Assembly: GCF_001571305.1 (NCBI RefSeq)
Contig: NZ_BCTN01000002.1
Span: forward strand, 186,001 to 250,000
Direction of reading: 5' to 3'
DNA: 64,000 nt
Source: Erwinia persicina NBRC 102418
GTDB taxonomy: Bacteria > Pseudomonadota > Gammaproteobacteria > Enterobacterales > Enterobacteriaceae
The notes below the pieces were generated by a model that was given only the letters and a program-made list of their open reading frames with translations, was not told where the DNA came from and ran no database searches. Both the position numbers and the translations under genes were made by a program. The number at the start of each line of letters is the position of its first letter. The stretch's first letter is position 1. Shown in pieces: positions 25,027 to 34,580 of the stretch.

Positions 25027-27213
25027 ATGCCTCTCCGCTCCAGGCTTTCTTCGCCCCGTGAAAGCCGTGCCCCGCTGCGCGCTCCGGGTCGCCAGACAGC
25101 CCTGTCCGTTTCACTGCTGGCGCTGACGATCCACGCCCTGCTTACCCCGGCTCAGGCCCGCGAGACTCCGCTGTCAGAGGACCTGGTGGTCGATGCTGCC
25201 GTGGACGACACGGCAACGGAGAATCAGCAGGACTATGCGGTGCAGACCACCCGGGCAGGGACAAAAATGCTGCTCACGCCGCGCGACGTGCCACAGTCAT
25301 TAAGCGTCGTCACTGAGCAGCGGATGCTGGACCAGAATCTGCAAACCGTGGGCGAGGTGCTGGATAACGCTACCGGGATCGCCTCGCAACTGGTGGACAG
25401 CGAACGTTCCAGCTATTTCTCACGCGGTTTCCAGATCACCAACTACACCTTTGATGATATCCCGACGTCGGCGGCAGATAACTGGAACTACGGTGATGCC
25501 GGGGAAGACACCGCCATCTATGACCGCATCGAAGTCGTGCGCGGCGCCACCGGCCTGATGAGCGGTGCGGGCAGCCCTTCGGCATCGGTCAATATGGTAC
25601 GCAAACATGCCAACAGCAAGACGGTGACCGGCAATCTCAGCGCCAGCTATGGCCGCTGGAATACCCAGCGGTACGTGGCCGACCTCTCTGCCCCGCTGAA
25701 CGAAGCAGGCACCGTACGTGGCCGCGTTATCGCGGGTTACCAGGATCAGGACGGCTGGCTGGATCGCTACCATAAAAGCAAAAAGTTCCTCTACGGCGTG
25801 CTGGATGCCGATGTGACCGACAACACCACGGTGTCGCTCGGCTACGACTATCAGGAGAGCAACACCGGCAACCCGACCTGGGGCGGATTGCCGACCTGGT
25901 ACAGCAACGGTTCGCGCACCTATTACAACCGCAACCTCAATCCATCGGCCGACTGGACGCGTTACAGCCTCGATTCGCGTAAGGTTTTTGCCAACGTCAA
26001 ACATGACTTTGATAACGGCTGGACCTTCCGCGTCAATGCCACGCATGCTGAGCAGACTTTTGCTGACAAGCTGCTCTATGTGATGGAGTTCCCCGATGCG
26101 GTGACCGGCACCGGAGTCAGCGGCTATGGCAGTCTGGATCGCGGTAAGCGCACGCAGGAATCCATTGATACCTATGCCAGCGGTCCGTTTGAACTGCTGG
26201 GGCGTCATCATGAGTTGATGGCCGGCGTCAGCTACAGCCGCCAGCATAACCAGACCTATAGCGTGGACGGTGCGCTGGATTATGCGCAGATGGGCAGTTT
26301 TGATAACAACTGGAACGGCAAGGTTCAGGAGCCGGAATGGGGTGACTGGTATCTGAATGCCGATGACGTGATCCGCCAGAAATCGGCCTACACCGCCGCC
26401 CGCTTCTCGCTGGCCGACCCGCTGTCGCTGATCCTCGGCGCGCGTTATACCCAGTGGAGCACCGTTGGCAGCAGTGGCAACATGAACAAAAATAACATCA
26501 CGCCATACGGCGGCCTGGTGTACGACATTGATGATACCTGGTCCGCTTACGCCAGCTACACCTCTGTCTTCCAGCCGCAGACCTACCGTGGCACTGATGG
26601 AGCCTATCTGTCGCCAGTGACCGGAAAAAACTATGAAACCGGCCTGAAGTCTGACTGGTTTGATGGGCGTCTGACCGCCACCTTTGCGGTATTCCGTATT
26701 GAGCAGGAGAACGTGGGTCAGGAACTCAGCGGCACCTTTGTGAATGGTTCCAGCGAGCAGGCGTATGTTGCGGCTAAAGGCGCGGTGAGTAAAGGCGCGG
26801 AGTTTGAGCTGAACGGTGCCGTCACCGACAACCTGCAAATGACCTTCGGGGCAACGCGCTATGTGGCGCGAGATACCTCCGGCCGCTTCAACAGCAATAT
26901 GCCGCAGACCTCATTTAAACTCTTCTCCCGCTACCGTTTACCCATGTTGCAGGACCTGACCCTCGGCGGCGGCGTAAACTGGCAGAACCGCACCTTCCAG
27001 GACGCCACCGGCCCTGATGGTGAAGTTCAGCGCGTTTACCAGGGCAGCTATCCACTGGCCAGCCTGTTTGCCCGCTATGAGGTCACGAAACAGCTGGCGG
27101 TGCAGGCGAACGTCGATAACCTCTTTGACCGCTCTTATTACTCATGGGGCAGCGATTATGTGGTTTACGGCGAACCGCGTAGCTACTCGGTCAACCTGTC
27201 GTACGCGTTTTGA
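25027..27213 (+). CDS. fhuE: TonB-dependent ferric-hydroxamate receptor FhuE-like
   Basis: This is an outer-membrane receptor for ferric coprogen/rhodotorulic-acid type siderophores, by likeness to E. coli FhuE. The 728-residue product has a long signal peptide ending TPAQA, a TonB box (EDLVVDA), the plug domain (TKMLLTPRDVPQSLSVVTEQ, YYSRGFQI-type FSRGFQITNYTFDDIPT, RIEVVRGATGLM and NMVRKHA) and a 22-strand barrel ending in Phe (SYSVNLSYAF). The blocks NPTWGGLP, HLILGARYT-type LILGARYTQW and PYGGLVYDIDDTWSAYASYTSVFQPQ track FhuE closely. A Fur box lies about 100 bp upstream. No biosynthesis genes are adjacent, so it probably takes up siderophores made by other organisms. Confidence 0.9.
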   Translation: MPLRSRLSSPRESRAPLRAPGRQTALSVSLLALTIHALLTPAQARETPLSEDLVVDAAVDDTATENQQDYAVQTTRAGTKMLLTPRDVPQSLSVVTEQRMLDQNLQTVGEVLDNATGIASQLVDSERSSYFSRGFQITNYTFDDIPTSAADNWNYGDAGEDTAIYDRIEVVRGATGLMSGAGSPSASVNMVRKHANSKTVTGNLSASYGRWNTQRYVADLSAPLNEAGTVRGRVIAGYQDQDGWLDRYHKSKKFLYGVLDADVTDNTTVSLGYDYQESNTGNPTWGGLPTWYSNGSRTYYNRNLNPSADWTRYSLDSRKVFANVKHDFDNGWTFRVNATHAEQTFADKLLYVMEFPDAVTGTGVSGYGSLDRGKRTQESIDTYASGPFELLGRHHELMAGVSYSRQHNQTYSVDGALDYAQMGSFDNNWNGKVQEPEWGDWYLNADDVIRQKSAYTAARFSLADPLSLILGARYTQWSTVGSSGNMNKNNITPYGGLVYDIDDTWSAYASYTSVFQPQTYRGTDGAYLSPVTGKNYETGLKSDWFDGRLTATFAVFRIEQENVGQELSGTFVNGSSEQAYVAAKGAVSKGAEFELNGAVTDNLQMTFGATRYVARDTSGRFNSNMPQTSFKLFSRYRLPMLQDLTLGGGVNWQNRTFQDATGPDGEVQRVYQGSYPLASLFARYEVTKQLAVQANVDNLFDRSYYSWGSDYVVYGEPRSYSVNLSYAF

Positions 27214-27220
27214 TAAAAAA

Positions 27221-27241
27221 GCCCCGGCACGATGCCGGGGC
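27221..27241. terminator. Hairpin after fhuE
   Basis: GCCCCGGCA (27221-27229) pairs with TGCCGGGGC (27233-27241). An A6 tract precedes the stem, but the downstream side lacks a T-run, so plus-strand termination may be weak and the hairpin may instead stabilise the transcript. Confidence 0.6.
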
Positions 27242-27415
27242 TGATCATGCAGACAGCGCGATGACTGCTGTAATCCCTTTTCTCGTTTACCAGGCCGCGC
27301 CTTATCAGCGTGGTAACAATCGATGCGCTGAATCCTTATAACCGACGTGAACACAGTGTGACAGGATGGTGTTATCCGCGCCAATGCGCCCTGTCACCGT
27401 CATTAAGGAGTGCCT

Positions 27416-28681
27416 GTGTCTGCTATCGAATCCCTGGCTGAAGCCACTGAATTTTATGTTAACTCCCCGGAACACTTCGCTCCGCTGCCGCGACCGTCAC
27501 AACCTGCGCATATCATTACCAGTGATGCTGAAGCGATTGCTGTCGCGGAACGGCTGGCGCAACAGTTTGCACCGGGCGCTGCCCGCCGCGACCGTGACGG
27601 TATTTTACCGGTGGCCGAGCTGGACGCGTTCTCCCAAAGCGGCCTGTGGGGCATCAATATCCCACGGGAATACGGTGGCGCAGGTGTTTCCTATGCCACG
27701 GTCGCGAAGGTGATTGCCATTATCTCCGCTGCGGACTCGGCGCTGGGGCAGATCCCGCAAAACCATCTGGCGGGGGTGGCTCATCTGCTGGAGGACGGTA
27801 CGGAAAGCCAGAAGCAGACGCTGCTGGCCGGCGTCTTGTCCGGATTACGCTGGGGCAACGCCTTCTCAGAAAAAGGCACCGCCACGGTGGCCGATTTCAA
27901 AACAACGGTGCGCCAGCATAACGGTGAACTGGTAGTGAATGGCGAGAAGTTCTACGCCACGGGCGCGTTGCTGGCGCATCTGGTGCATACCGTGGCAATA
28001 GATGAAGAAGGTCGCGCCAATCTGGTGGTGCTGGATCGCGATGCAGCGGGCCTGACAGTGATCAACAACTGGTCGAGCTTCGGCCAGCGTACTACTGCGT
28101 CCGGCACCGTGCTGCTGGACAATGTTCATGCACCGCAGGAACGACTGATTCCCGTCTGGCAGGCATTTGAACGCCCTACTGCCGCTGGCCCGATTTCACA
28201 AATTATTCAGGCGGCGGTGGATACCGGCATCGCACGCGGCACGCTGGCCGATACGCTGGCCTTTGTGCGCGAGAAATCACGCCCGTGGATCGACAGCGGC
28301 CAGGAACGCGCCAGCGATGATCCCTTTACCATTGCTGCCATCGGCGACCTGCAAATCCGTCTGCATGCCGCCGAAGCGCTGCTGTGGCGCGCCGGAGAGC
28401 TGATCGATGTTGCTATCACCACACCCAGTGAAGAAACGGTGGCCGCCGCTACCGTCGCCACAGCCGAAGCCAAAGTGCTGTCCACCGAGATCGCCATTCT
28501 TGCAGGTAACAAGCTGTTTGAACTGGCCGGCACCCGCTCCACGCTGGCGGAATATCAGCTTGATCGCCACTGGCGCAATGCCCGCACGCACACGCTGCAC
28601 GATCCAGTGCGCTGGAAGTATTTCCATGTCGGGAACTACTATCTGAACGGCGTTAACCCACCGCGCCATGCGTGGAATTAA
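27416..28681 (+). CDS. sfnB: SfnB-type acyl-CoA dehydrogenase-like monooxygenase (sulfur acquisition)
   Basis: The 421-residue product belongs to the DszC/SfnB branch of the acyl-CoA dehydrogenase fold, FMNH2-dependent enzymes used for organosulfur compounds such as dimethyl sulfone. Features are the N-terminal helical domain (LDAFSQSGLWGINIPREYGGAGVSYATV), the substrate/flavin region RWGNAFSEKGTATV, and the C-terminal ELAGTRSTLAEYQLDRHWRNARTHTLHDPVRWKYFHVGNYYL core, a family signature. The start is GTG 27416, since AAGGAG sits five bases before it. A flavin reductase partner is not adjacent. An LLM-class monooxygenase at the window's right edge is a possible functional relative. Confidence 0.87.
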   Translation: MSAIESLAEATEFYVNSPEHFAPLPRPSQPAHIITSDAEAIAVAERLAQQFAPGAARRDRDGILPVAELDAFSQSGLWGINIPREYGGAGVSYATVAKVIAIISAADSALGQIPQNHLAGVAHLLEDGTESQKQTLLAGVLSGLRWGNAFSEKGTATVADFKTTVRQHNGELVVNGEKFYATGALLAHLVHTVAIDEEGRANLVVLDRDAAGLTVINNWSSFGQRTTASGTVLLDNVHAPQERLIPVWQAFERPTAAGPISQIIQAAVDTGIARGTLADTLAFVREKSRPWIDSGQERASDDPFTIAAIGDLQIRLHAAEALLWRAGELIDVAITTPSEETVAAATVATAEAKVLSTEIAILAGNKLFELAGTRSTLAEYQLDRHWRNARTHTLHDPVRWKYFHVGNYYLNGVNPPRHAWN

Positions 28682-28684
28682 TAC

Positions 28685-28710
28685 AGAAAAAAGCCCGCAT
28701 CAGCGGGCTT
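28685..28710 (-). terminator. Intrinsic terminator for the alpha/beta hydrolase gene
   Basis: On the minus strand AAGCCCGC and GCGGGCTT form an eight-base stem around TGAT, followed by TTTTTTCTG. It lies five bases after the hydrolase stop and just beyond the sfnB stop, so it probably serves both convergent genes. Confidence 0.82.
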
Positions 28711-28715
28711 GATGA

Positions 28716-29621
28716 TCAGACGGCGCGTTTCTGACGCAGGGCATTAAGATGTTGCTGTATCCCCTCCTCAAGACAAAACACGCAATTCAGATGTGAGCAG
28801 TCTTCCAGTATCTGGAAGCGCAGATGAGTGTTGCCATGCTGTTTAGCAAATACCGCCATCGCCTGCGCACTGAACAGCTCATCGTCGCCAGCGGCAAACC
28901 ACGAGGTGGACAACGGTAGCGCCGCCAGCTGTTTTGCCGGATGACGAGGGGTCAGCGCATTCGCCATATTAACACTGTAGTGCTGCACGAAATCCAGCGC
29001 GGTAGCCTTCACTTTATCCGGGAAATTCAGCCGCACCGCCGGGTAGTTGCCCAGCAGCCAGCCACCACTTAACGCGTTGATGATAAAAGGCCACTGGCTT
29101 ACCCTGGCAAAGGGCGCTGAGGTCGTGCGCTGACGTACTTCCGGGGCAAAAGGACCCAGTTCCGGGGCCAGAAAAATCAGGCTGTCAGTTTTTTGTTGCG
29201 GAAGGTGCCGCGTAAAATAGTTAATCAGCATACCCGCCCCGCTGGAGTGCCCAAGCAAATGCATCGCGGTATGTGGAAAAAGGGTTCGCATCCAGCTCAC
29301 CAGCGTATCGACATCACGCCAGACCGAGGCAACGTTCGCCAACTGGCCTTTCGCCCCTGTCGATCCGCCGTGGCCGCGAATATCCACCAGACAAACTGCG
29401 ATGCTTTCATCCTGTGTTATCTGCCGGGCAAGAATGTCATAGCCAGCATCCAGATGAACGCCGCCACCATGATAAACAATGATCAGATCATTTGGCGTCT
29501 TTAATGACTGATAAAGGCGGTAGTGCAATCCCTCTCTGTTAGTCGTGGTAATCTGCGCAGGGCGCGGTAGCACCGCGTCAAAGTGCGACGCCTGTTCAGT
29601 GAAACGGTCAAAGTTAATCAC
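28716..29621 (-). CDS. Alpha/beta hydrolase (serine aminopeptidase S33 / lysophospholipase type)
   Basis: The 301-residue product has the alpha/beta hydrolase core: oxyanion region VYHGGGVHLDAGYD, DIRGHGGSTG, nucleophile Ser126 in LLGHSSGAG, a likely acid in FAAGDDELF and the terminal His in LEDCSHLN. Hydrolase_4-type members act on monoacylglycerols or small esters; the substrate here is not evident. There is no signal peptide, so it is cytoplasmic. It stands alone, convergent with sfnB and sharing its terminator. Confidence 0.87.
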   Translation of the reverse strand: MINFDRFTEQASHFDAVLPRPAQITTTNREGLHYRLYQSLKTPNDLIIVYHGGGVHLDAGYDILARQITQDESIAVCLVDIRGHGGSTGAKGQLANVASVWRDVDTLVSWMRTLFPHTAMHLLGHSSGAGMLINYFTRHLPQQKTDSLIFLAPELGPFAPEVRQRTTSAPFARVSQWPFIINALSGGWLLGNYPAVRLNFPDKVKATALDFVQHYSVNMANALTPRHPAKQLAALPLSTSWFAAGDDELFSAQAMAVFAKQHGNTHLRFQILEDCSHLNCVFCLEEGIQQHLNALRQKRAV

Positions 29622-29819
29622 ATCAATCCTTCCCTGAGAATAGGGGCTGAGGGCAGCAAAATCTCGTTCGCCATCGTCCGGTCAGCATGACGACAGGTAT
29701 GCGCCGTTCACCCTGCCAGAGCCGCCCTGCTGGCAGGCGATTAAACTCACCGGCGTGTGGATGTTTCGCGCACGGATGGTATTATCCCTGCGCCGCTAAA
29801 AAGTTCAATGGAGTCAAGC

Positions 29820-30836
29820 ATGTCCACACTGCGTTTACTGGTATCTGATTCGTACGACCCCTGGTTCAATCTGGCGGTAGAGGAGTGCATTTTCCGCCAG
29901 ATGCCTGCGACCCAGCGGGTCTTATTCCTGTGGCGTAACGCAGAAACCGTGGTGATTGGCCGTTCGCAGAATCCGTGGAAAGAGTGCAATACCCGGCGCA
30001 TGGAAGAAGATGGCATCCGTCTGGCGCGACGCAGCAGCGGCGGTGGCGCAGTGTTTCATGACCTCGGTAATGTCTGCTTTACTTTTATGGCCGGGAAGCC
30101 GGAATACAATAAGAGCGTCTCCACCGGCATTATTCTGCGGGCCCTCGCCTCGCTGGGCGTACCGGCCGAAGCCTCCGGGCGCAACGATCTGGTGGTCAGC
30201 ACCGCCGACGGGGTGCGTAAAATTTCCGGTTCCGCCTATCATGAAACCCACGATCGCGGTTTCCACCACGGCACCATCCTGCTTGATGCCGATCTCTCCC
30301 GCCTGGCCGATTACCTCAACCCGGATGTGAAGAAACTGCAGGCCAAAGGCATTACCTCCGTGCGCTCGCGCGTGGCGAATCTGGAAGAGCTGGTGCCGGG
30401 GATTACCTTTGAAGCGATATGCAGCGCGGTGACGGCGGCCTTCTTCGACCATTTTGGCGAAGCATGCCAGCCCGAGCATATCTCCCCGACGTCCCTGCCC
30501 GACCTGCCCGGCTTCGAGGCGCAGTTCGCCAAACAGAGCAGCTGGCAGTGGAATTTCGGCCAGGCCCCGCAGTTTCAGCATCTGCTGGATCACCGCTTCA
30601 GCTGGGGCGGTGTGGAGATCCACGTTGACGTGGAGCGCGGTAAAATCAGCCGCTGCCAGATTTTCAGCGACAGTTTGAACCTGACACCGTTAGAACAGCT
30701 GGCAGAGCAGCTGCCCGGCACCGGGTATCGGCCGGAGGCGCTGGCAACCCGGGTGGCACGGCTGAGGGAGGCGTTCCCTGAGCAGGCGGTGGAGCTGACG
30801 GAGCTGGAGTTGTGGCTGGCAGAAAGTATCCGCTAG
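29820..30836 (+). CDS. lplA: Lipoate-protein ligase A
   Basis: LplA attaches scavenged lipoate to the E2 and H-protein lipoyl domains using ATP, in the cytoplasm. At 338 residues it equals E. coli LplA. Key blocks are [31 protein letters not shown], the lipoate-binding [15 protein letters not shown], and the adenylation lysine region [13 protein letters not shown], followed by the C-terminal domain ([11 protein letters not shown]). The start at 29820 is the only one that gives the family N-terminus ([15 protein letters not shown]). It is single, convergent with the carboxylase operon end. Confidence 0.96.
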   Translation: MSTLRLLVSDSYDPWFNLAVEECIFRQMPATQRVLFLWRNAETVVIGRSQNPWKECNTRRMEEDGIRLARRSSGGGAVFHDLGNVCFTFMAGKPEYNKSVSTGIILRALASLGVPAEASGRNDLVVSTADGVRKISGSAYHETHDRGFHHGTILLDADLSRLADYLNPDVKKLQAKGITSVRSRVANLEELVPGITFEAICSAVTAAFFDHFGEACQPEHISPTSLPDLPGFEAQFAKQSSWQWNFGQAPQFQHLLDHRFSWGGVEIHVDVERGKISRCQIFSDSLNLTPLEQLAEQLPGTGYRPEALATRVARLREAFPEQAVELTELELWLAESIR

Positions 30837-30894
30837 CCGGGGCGGATGAAACGGGCCGGCCGGAAAAACAGGCCGCCCCGTGCGCCCGCCGTGA

Positions 30895-33800
30895 TTACAC
30901 CGCCATCACCACCACACACTGTCCGGCACGGACCGTCGACCCGGGCTCTACCCTGACTTCCTCGATCACACCATCGCACGGCGCCAGCAGCGGTATCTCC
31001 ATTTTCATCGCTTCAATAATCACCAGCACATCCCCTTTCGTGACACTGTCACCAACACGGCCTTTCACCTGCCACAGATTGCCGGCGATCGCGCTTTCCA
31101 CCGCCAGCAGCCCGGCGGCTAACGGGGCGTCCTCGCTCAACCCGGCGGCGGCCTCCTGACTGTCAAAATGCGCCTGGCCGCTGGCGATCCAGCGTTCACG
31201 TTCGGCGTTGAACGCCGCGCGCTGATGCTGACGGAAATCGCTGATGCCTGTCGCTTCTGCCGTCAGAAACTGCTGGTAGTCTGACAGGGCCAGTTCGGTC
31301 TGCTCAATGCGTAACGGATAGCGCCCCAGCGGGAAATCGCGGCGAATGCGCAGCAGCTCCTCTGCGGAAACCGGGTAAAACCGGATCTGGTCGAAGAAGC
31401 GCAGCAGCCACGGCTTGCCGCCGAAGTCGGCCACCTCACGGTAGCGGTTCCACATCTGCAGCGTGCGTCCGACAAACTGGTAGCCTCCCGGCCCTTCCAT
31501 CCCGTACACGCACAGATACGCCCCACCAATCCCTACCGAGTTTTCCGCCGTCCAGGTGCGTGCCGGGTTATATTTGGTGGTCACCAGCCGGTGGCGCGGG
31601 TCAAGGGGAGTGGCGACCGGCGCGCCAAGATAGACATCCCCCAGCCCCATCACCAGATAGCTGGCGGCAAACACCGTGTCGAAGACCGCGTCGATATCCG
31701 GCAGATCGTTAATGCGGCGGATAAACTCCAGATTACTCGGGCACCATGGGGCATCCCGGCGCACCGTGGTCATATATTTATCAATCGCCTGCTGGCAGGC
31801 GGGATCGTCCCACGACAGCGGCAGCCAGACGACCCGTGACGGTACGCGCAGATCCTGCAGACCGGTTACCTTCTGCCACAGCCCGTCGATAATGCCGAGC
31901 AGTTCCTCCTGCGGCAGACGATCGGGTTGATAGTGGATTTGCAGTGACCGGATACCCGGCGTCAGGTCAATAACAGCCGGATGATTCAGGGCTTCCAGCG
32001 CCTGCATCAGCGCGTGGCCGCGAAAGCGCAGCACCAGATCCAGCTCCGGCGCGCCGATTTCCAGCAGCAGGTGGGTATCGCCGGACAGGCGTGCCACCAG
32101 GCGAGCGTCCTTTTCCCCCCGATCCAGCACCACCGGCGAGGTCAGCGCCGCCGGCTGCCACGCGGGTTCTGACGGAATAAGATCGGCCAGCTCCGCCTGA
32201 CGCCCGGCGTAAAGCTGCCGGGCAGTGGCGATATCGACCGGCACAAAGCGCAGCCGGTCGCCAGCCTTAAGCTGGCCAATCTGCCACAGGTCGGCTTCGA
32301 TCACCGTCACCGGGCAGACAAACCCGCCGAGGCTCGGGCCGTCCGGGCCGAGGATCACCGGCATGTCGCCGGTAAAGTCCACCGCGCCCACCGCATAGGG
32401 ATTGTCATGAATATTGGACGGATGCAGCCCGGCCTCGCCGCCGCTGTCGCGGACCCACTCGGGTTTCGGGCCGATCAGGCGCACCCCGGTGCGGCTCGAG
32501 TTAAAGTGAACCTCCCAGTCGGTCGCAAAAAAGGTACTGATGTAATCCGCAGTGAAATACTCCGGTGACGCGTGGGGGCCGTAGATCACCCGTAATATCC
32601 GGCATGCCGGCAAATGTGGCACCAGCGCCGGTGGCAGCGTAACGCCAGCACCGGAGTCAGTCAGGGTAGTGAGGTGCAGGATGTCCCCGGTGCGCAGTGC
32701 CCGCCCCGCATGGCCGCCAAACTGACCCAGGGTAAAGGTGCTTTTACTGCCGAGGTAGTCCGGTACCACAATTCCACCGCGCAGGCAGAGATAGCTGCGC
32801 ACCCCGGCGTCTTCCATACTACCCAGCGTTAAGGTTACGCCCGCCGGAATGGCGAACGTGCAGTTCATCGGCAGGGTTTTCCCCTCGAGCATCAGCGTCA
32901 CCGGCGCGCCGCAGACCACCGCCACGCTGGCGGTATTGAAGCGCAGCGTCGGGCCAGTCAGCGTGATCTCCAGCGCGGCGGCGTCGGGGGGGTTATTCAG
33001 CAGGCGGTTGCCAAAGCGCAGCGCCCGGTCATCCATCGGGCCGGACGGCGGCACGCCCACGGCCCAGTAGCCGAGACGACCGGGATAATCCTGTACCGTT
33101 GTCTGCGTCCCGGCACTCAGCACCTCGACCGTGGTAGCCTGGTAGCTTAACCCGTCAAGGAAACGCGTCCAGGGTTCGCCACGGGCAAAAGGCGCTGAGT
33201 GGAGGATCTGCCGCAGATACTGACGATTGACCTCCACCCCGTACAGCCGCGTTTCACTGAGTGCGTCATCCAGCGCGGCCATCGCCAGCTCACGGGTAGC
33301 GCAGCAGGTGATGATTTTCGCCAGCAGGGGGTCGAAGAACGGCGGGATTTCGCAGCCGGACTCTACCCAGGTATCGATGCGCAGCCGTCTGCCGTCGGCG
33401 GGCGGAAAACTGACGTCGGTCAGCAGTCCCGGTGAGGGCTGGAACTGGCGACCGGGATCTTCGGCATAGACCCGGGCCTGAATGGCATGACCCTGAGGTG
33501 ACAACGTCACTTCCAGCGCCGCCAGCGGTGGCAGTTCCCCCGCGGCCAGGGCAATCATCCAGCGTACCAGATCCACGCCCCACACCTGTTCCGTGACGCC
33601 GTGCTCCACCTGCAGGCGGGTATTCACCTCCAGGAACCAGAACTGCTCTGCGGCCGCGTCGTAAACGAACTCTACCGTTCCGGCGCTGCGGTAGCGGACG
33701 GCTTTGCCCAGCGTGATGGCGGCGGCACAGAGGGCCTCCGCCATGCCATCGGGCAGGTTCGGGGCGGGGGTTTCTTCCATCACCTTCTGATTGCGCCGCT

Positions 33801-34491
33801 GCACCGAGCAGTCGCGTACGCCCAGGGCTATCACCTCGCCCTGCCCGTCGCCAAAAATCTGCACTTCAAGATGGCGGGCGCGCGCAATGTATTTTTCAAT
33901 AAATACCCCAGCATCGCTGAAGTTGTTCTGGCCCAGACGCTTTACCGCGTCAAAGGCCTGCAGCAGGCTGTCGTCATCATGGCAGACGCGCATACCGATG
34001 CCGCCGCCGCCGGCGGTACTTTTCAGCATCACCGGATACCCCACCACGCGGGCCGCTGCCAGCGCAGCATCCACGTCATCCAGCAGGTCCGTCCCTTCCA
34101 GCAGCGGCACCTGCTGCTGTTTCGCCAGCGCCCGGGCGGTATGCTTCAGGCCAAACAGGCGCAGCTGTTCGGCCGTCGGGCCGATAAAGGCGATGCCCGC
34201 CGCTTCACAGGCGTCGGCAAACGCTGCGTTTTCCGAAAGAAAACCGTACCCCGGATGGATGGCCTCTGCGCCACTCTCCCGCGCGGCGGCGATAATCTTT
34301 TCCACGTCCAGATAGGTCTGCGCCGCCGGGCCTTCTCCCAGACTGATGGCGCTGCCGGCCTCGCGGATGTGCAGGCTGCTGGCATCCGATTCGGAAAATA
34401 CGGCAATCCCCGTCACATCCATCTCACGCAGGGTACGTAAAATACGGCACGCAATTGCGCCACGGTTAGCAATCAGCAGTTTTTTGAACAT
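30895..34491 (-). CDS. Biotin-dependent urea/guanidine carboxylase
   Basis: The 1198-residue product is a single-chain carboxylase: biotin carboxylase domain (1-450, ATP-grasp loop TAGGGGIGMRV, EVNTRLQVEH), a KipI/KipA-like AHS pair forming the carboxyltransferase region (PGRLGYWAVGVPPSGPMDD onward, and ENSVGIGGAYLCVYGMEGPGGYQFVGRT), and a C-terminal biotinyl domain with Lys1163 in EAMKMEIP. Homologues have been called urea carboxylase, but those under guanidine-I riboswitch control prefer guanidine. The riboswitch at 38683-38779 heads this operon, so guanidine carboxylase is the better call; substrate-determining residues were not checked. No allophanate hydrolase gene follows. Two matS motifs lie within the gene. 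Confidence 0.93.
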   Translation of the reverse strand: MFKKLLIANRGAIACRILRTLREMDVTGIAVFSESDASSLHIREAGSAISLGEGPAAQTYLDVEKIIAAARESGAEAIHPGYGFLSENAAFADACEAAGIAFIGPTAEQLRLFGLKHTARALAKQQQVPLLEGTDLLDDVDAALAAARVVGYPVMLKSTAGGGGIGMRVCHDDDSLLQAFDAVKRLGQNNFSDAGVFIEKYIARARHLEVQIFGDGQGEVIALGVRDCSVQRRNQKVMEETPAPNLPDGMAEALCAAAITLGKAVRYRSAGTVEFVYDAAAEQFWFLEVNTRLQVEHGVTEQVWGVDLVRWMIALAAGELPPLAALEVTLSPQGHAIQARVYAEDPGRQFQPSPGLLTDVSFPPADGRRLRIDTWVESGCEIPPFFDPLLAKIITCCATRELAMAALDDALSETRLYGVEVNRQYLRQILHSAPFARGEPWTRFLDGLSYQATTVEVLSAGTQTTVQDYPGRLGYWAVGVPPSGPMDDRALRFGNRLLNNPPDAAALEITLTGPTLRFNTASVAVVCGAPVTLMLEGKTLPMNCTFAIPAGVTLTLGSMEDAGVRSYLCLRGGIVVPDYLGSKSTFTLGQFGGHAGRALRTGDILHLTTLTDSGAGVTLPPALVPHLPACRILRVIYGPHASPEYFTADYISTFFATDWEVHFNSSRTGVRLIGPKPEWVRDSGGEAGLHPSNIHDNPYAVGAVDFTGDMPVILGPDGPSLGGFVCPVTVIEADLWQIGQLKAGDRLRFVPVDIATARQLYAGRQAELADLIPSEPAWQPAALTSPVVLDRGEKDARLVARLSGDTHLLLEIGAPELDLVLRFRGHALMQALEALNHPAVIDLTPGIRSLQIHYQPDRLPQEELLGIIDGLWQKVTGLQDLRVPSRVVWLPLSWDDPACQQAIDKYMTTVRRDAPWCPSNLEFIRRINDLPDIDAVFDTVFAASYLVMGLGDVYLGAPVATPLDPRHRLVTTKYNPARTWTAENSVGIGGAYLCVYGMEGPGGYQFVGRTLQMWNRYREVADFGGKPWLLRFFDQIRFYPVSAEELLRIRRDFPLGRYPLRIEQTELALSDYQQFLTAEATGISDFRQHQRAAFNAERERWIASGQAHFDSQEAAAGLSEDAPLAAGLLAVESAIAGNLWQVKGRVGDSVTKGDVLVIIEAMKMEIPLLAPCDGVIEEVRVEPGSTVRAGQCVVVMAV
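31040..31052. promoter_or_regulatory. matS: matS site inside the carboxylase gene
   Basis: GTGACACTGTCAC matches GTGACRNYGTCAC exactly. It lies in coding sequence near the 3' end of the carboxylase gene. Confidence 0.85.
33498..33510. promoter_or_regulatory. matS: Second matS site inside the carboxylase gene
   Basis: GTGACAACGTCAC matches the matS consensus exactly. It is 2.46 kb from the copy at 31040, closer than usual matS spacing. Confidence 0.85.
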
Positions 34492-34580
34492 CAGGAAGAC
34501 TCACACCAGGGCGGGCCGTCCCGCCAGAATCATGGCCGCCTGAGGTCGTCCTCAGGGGATAACAGCGTTTAATCAGCCGA

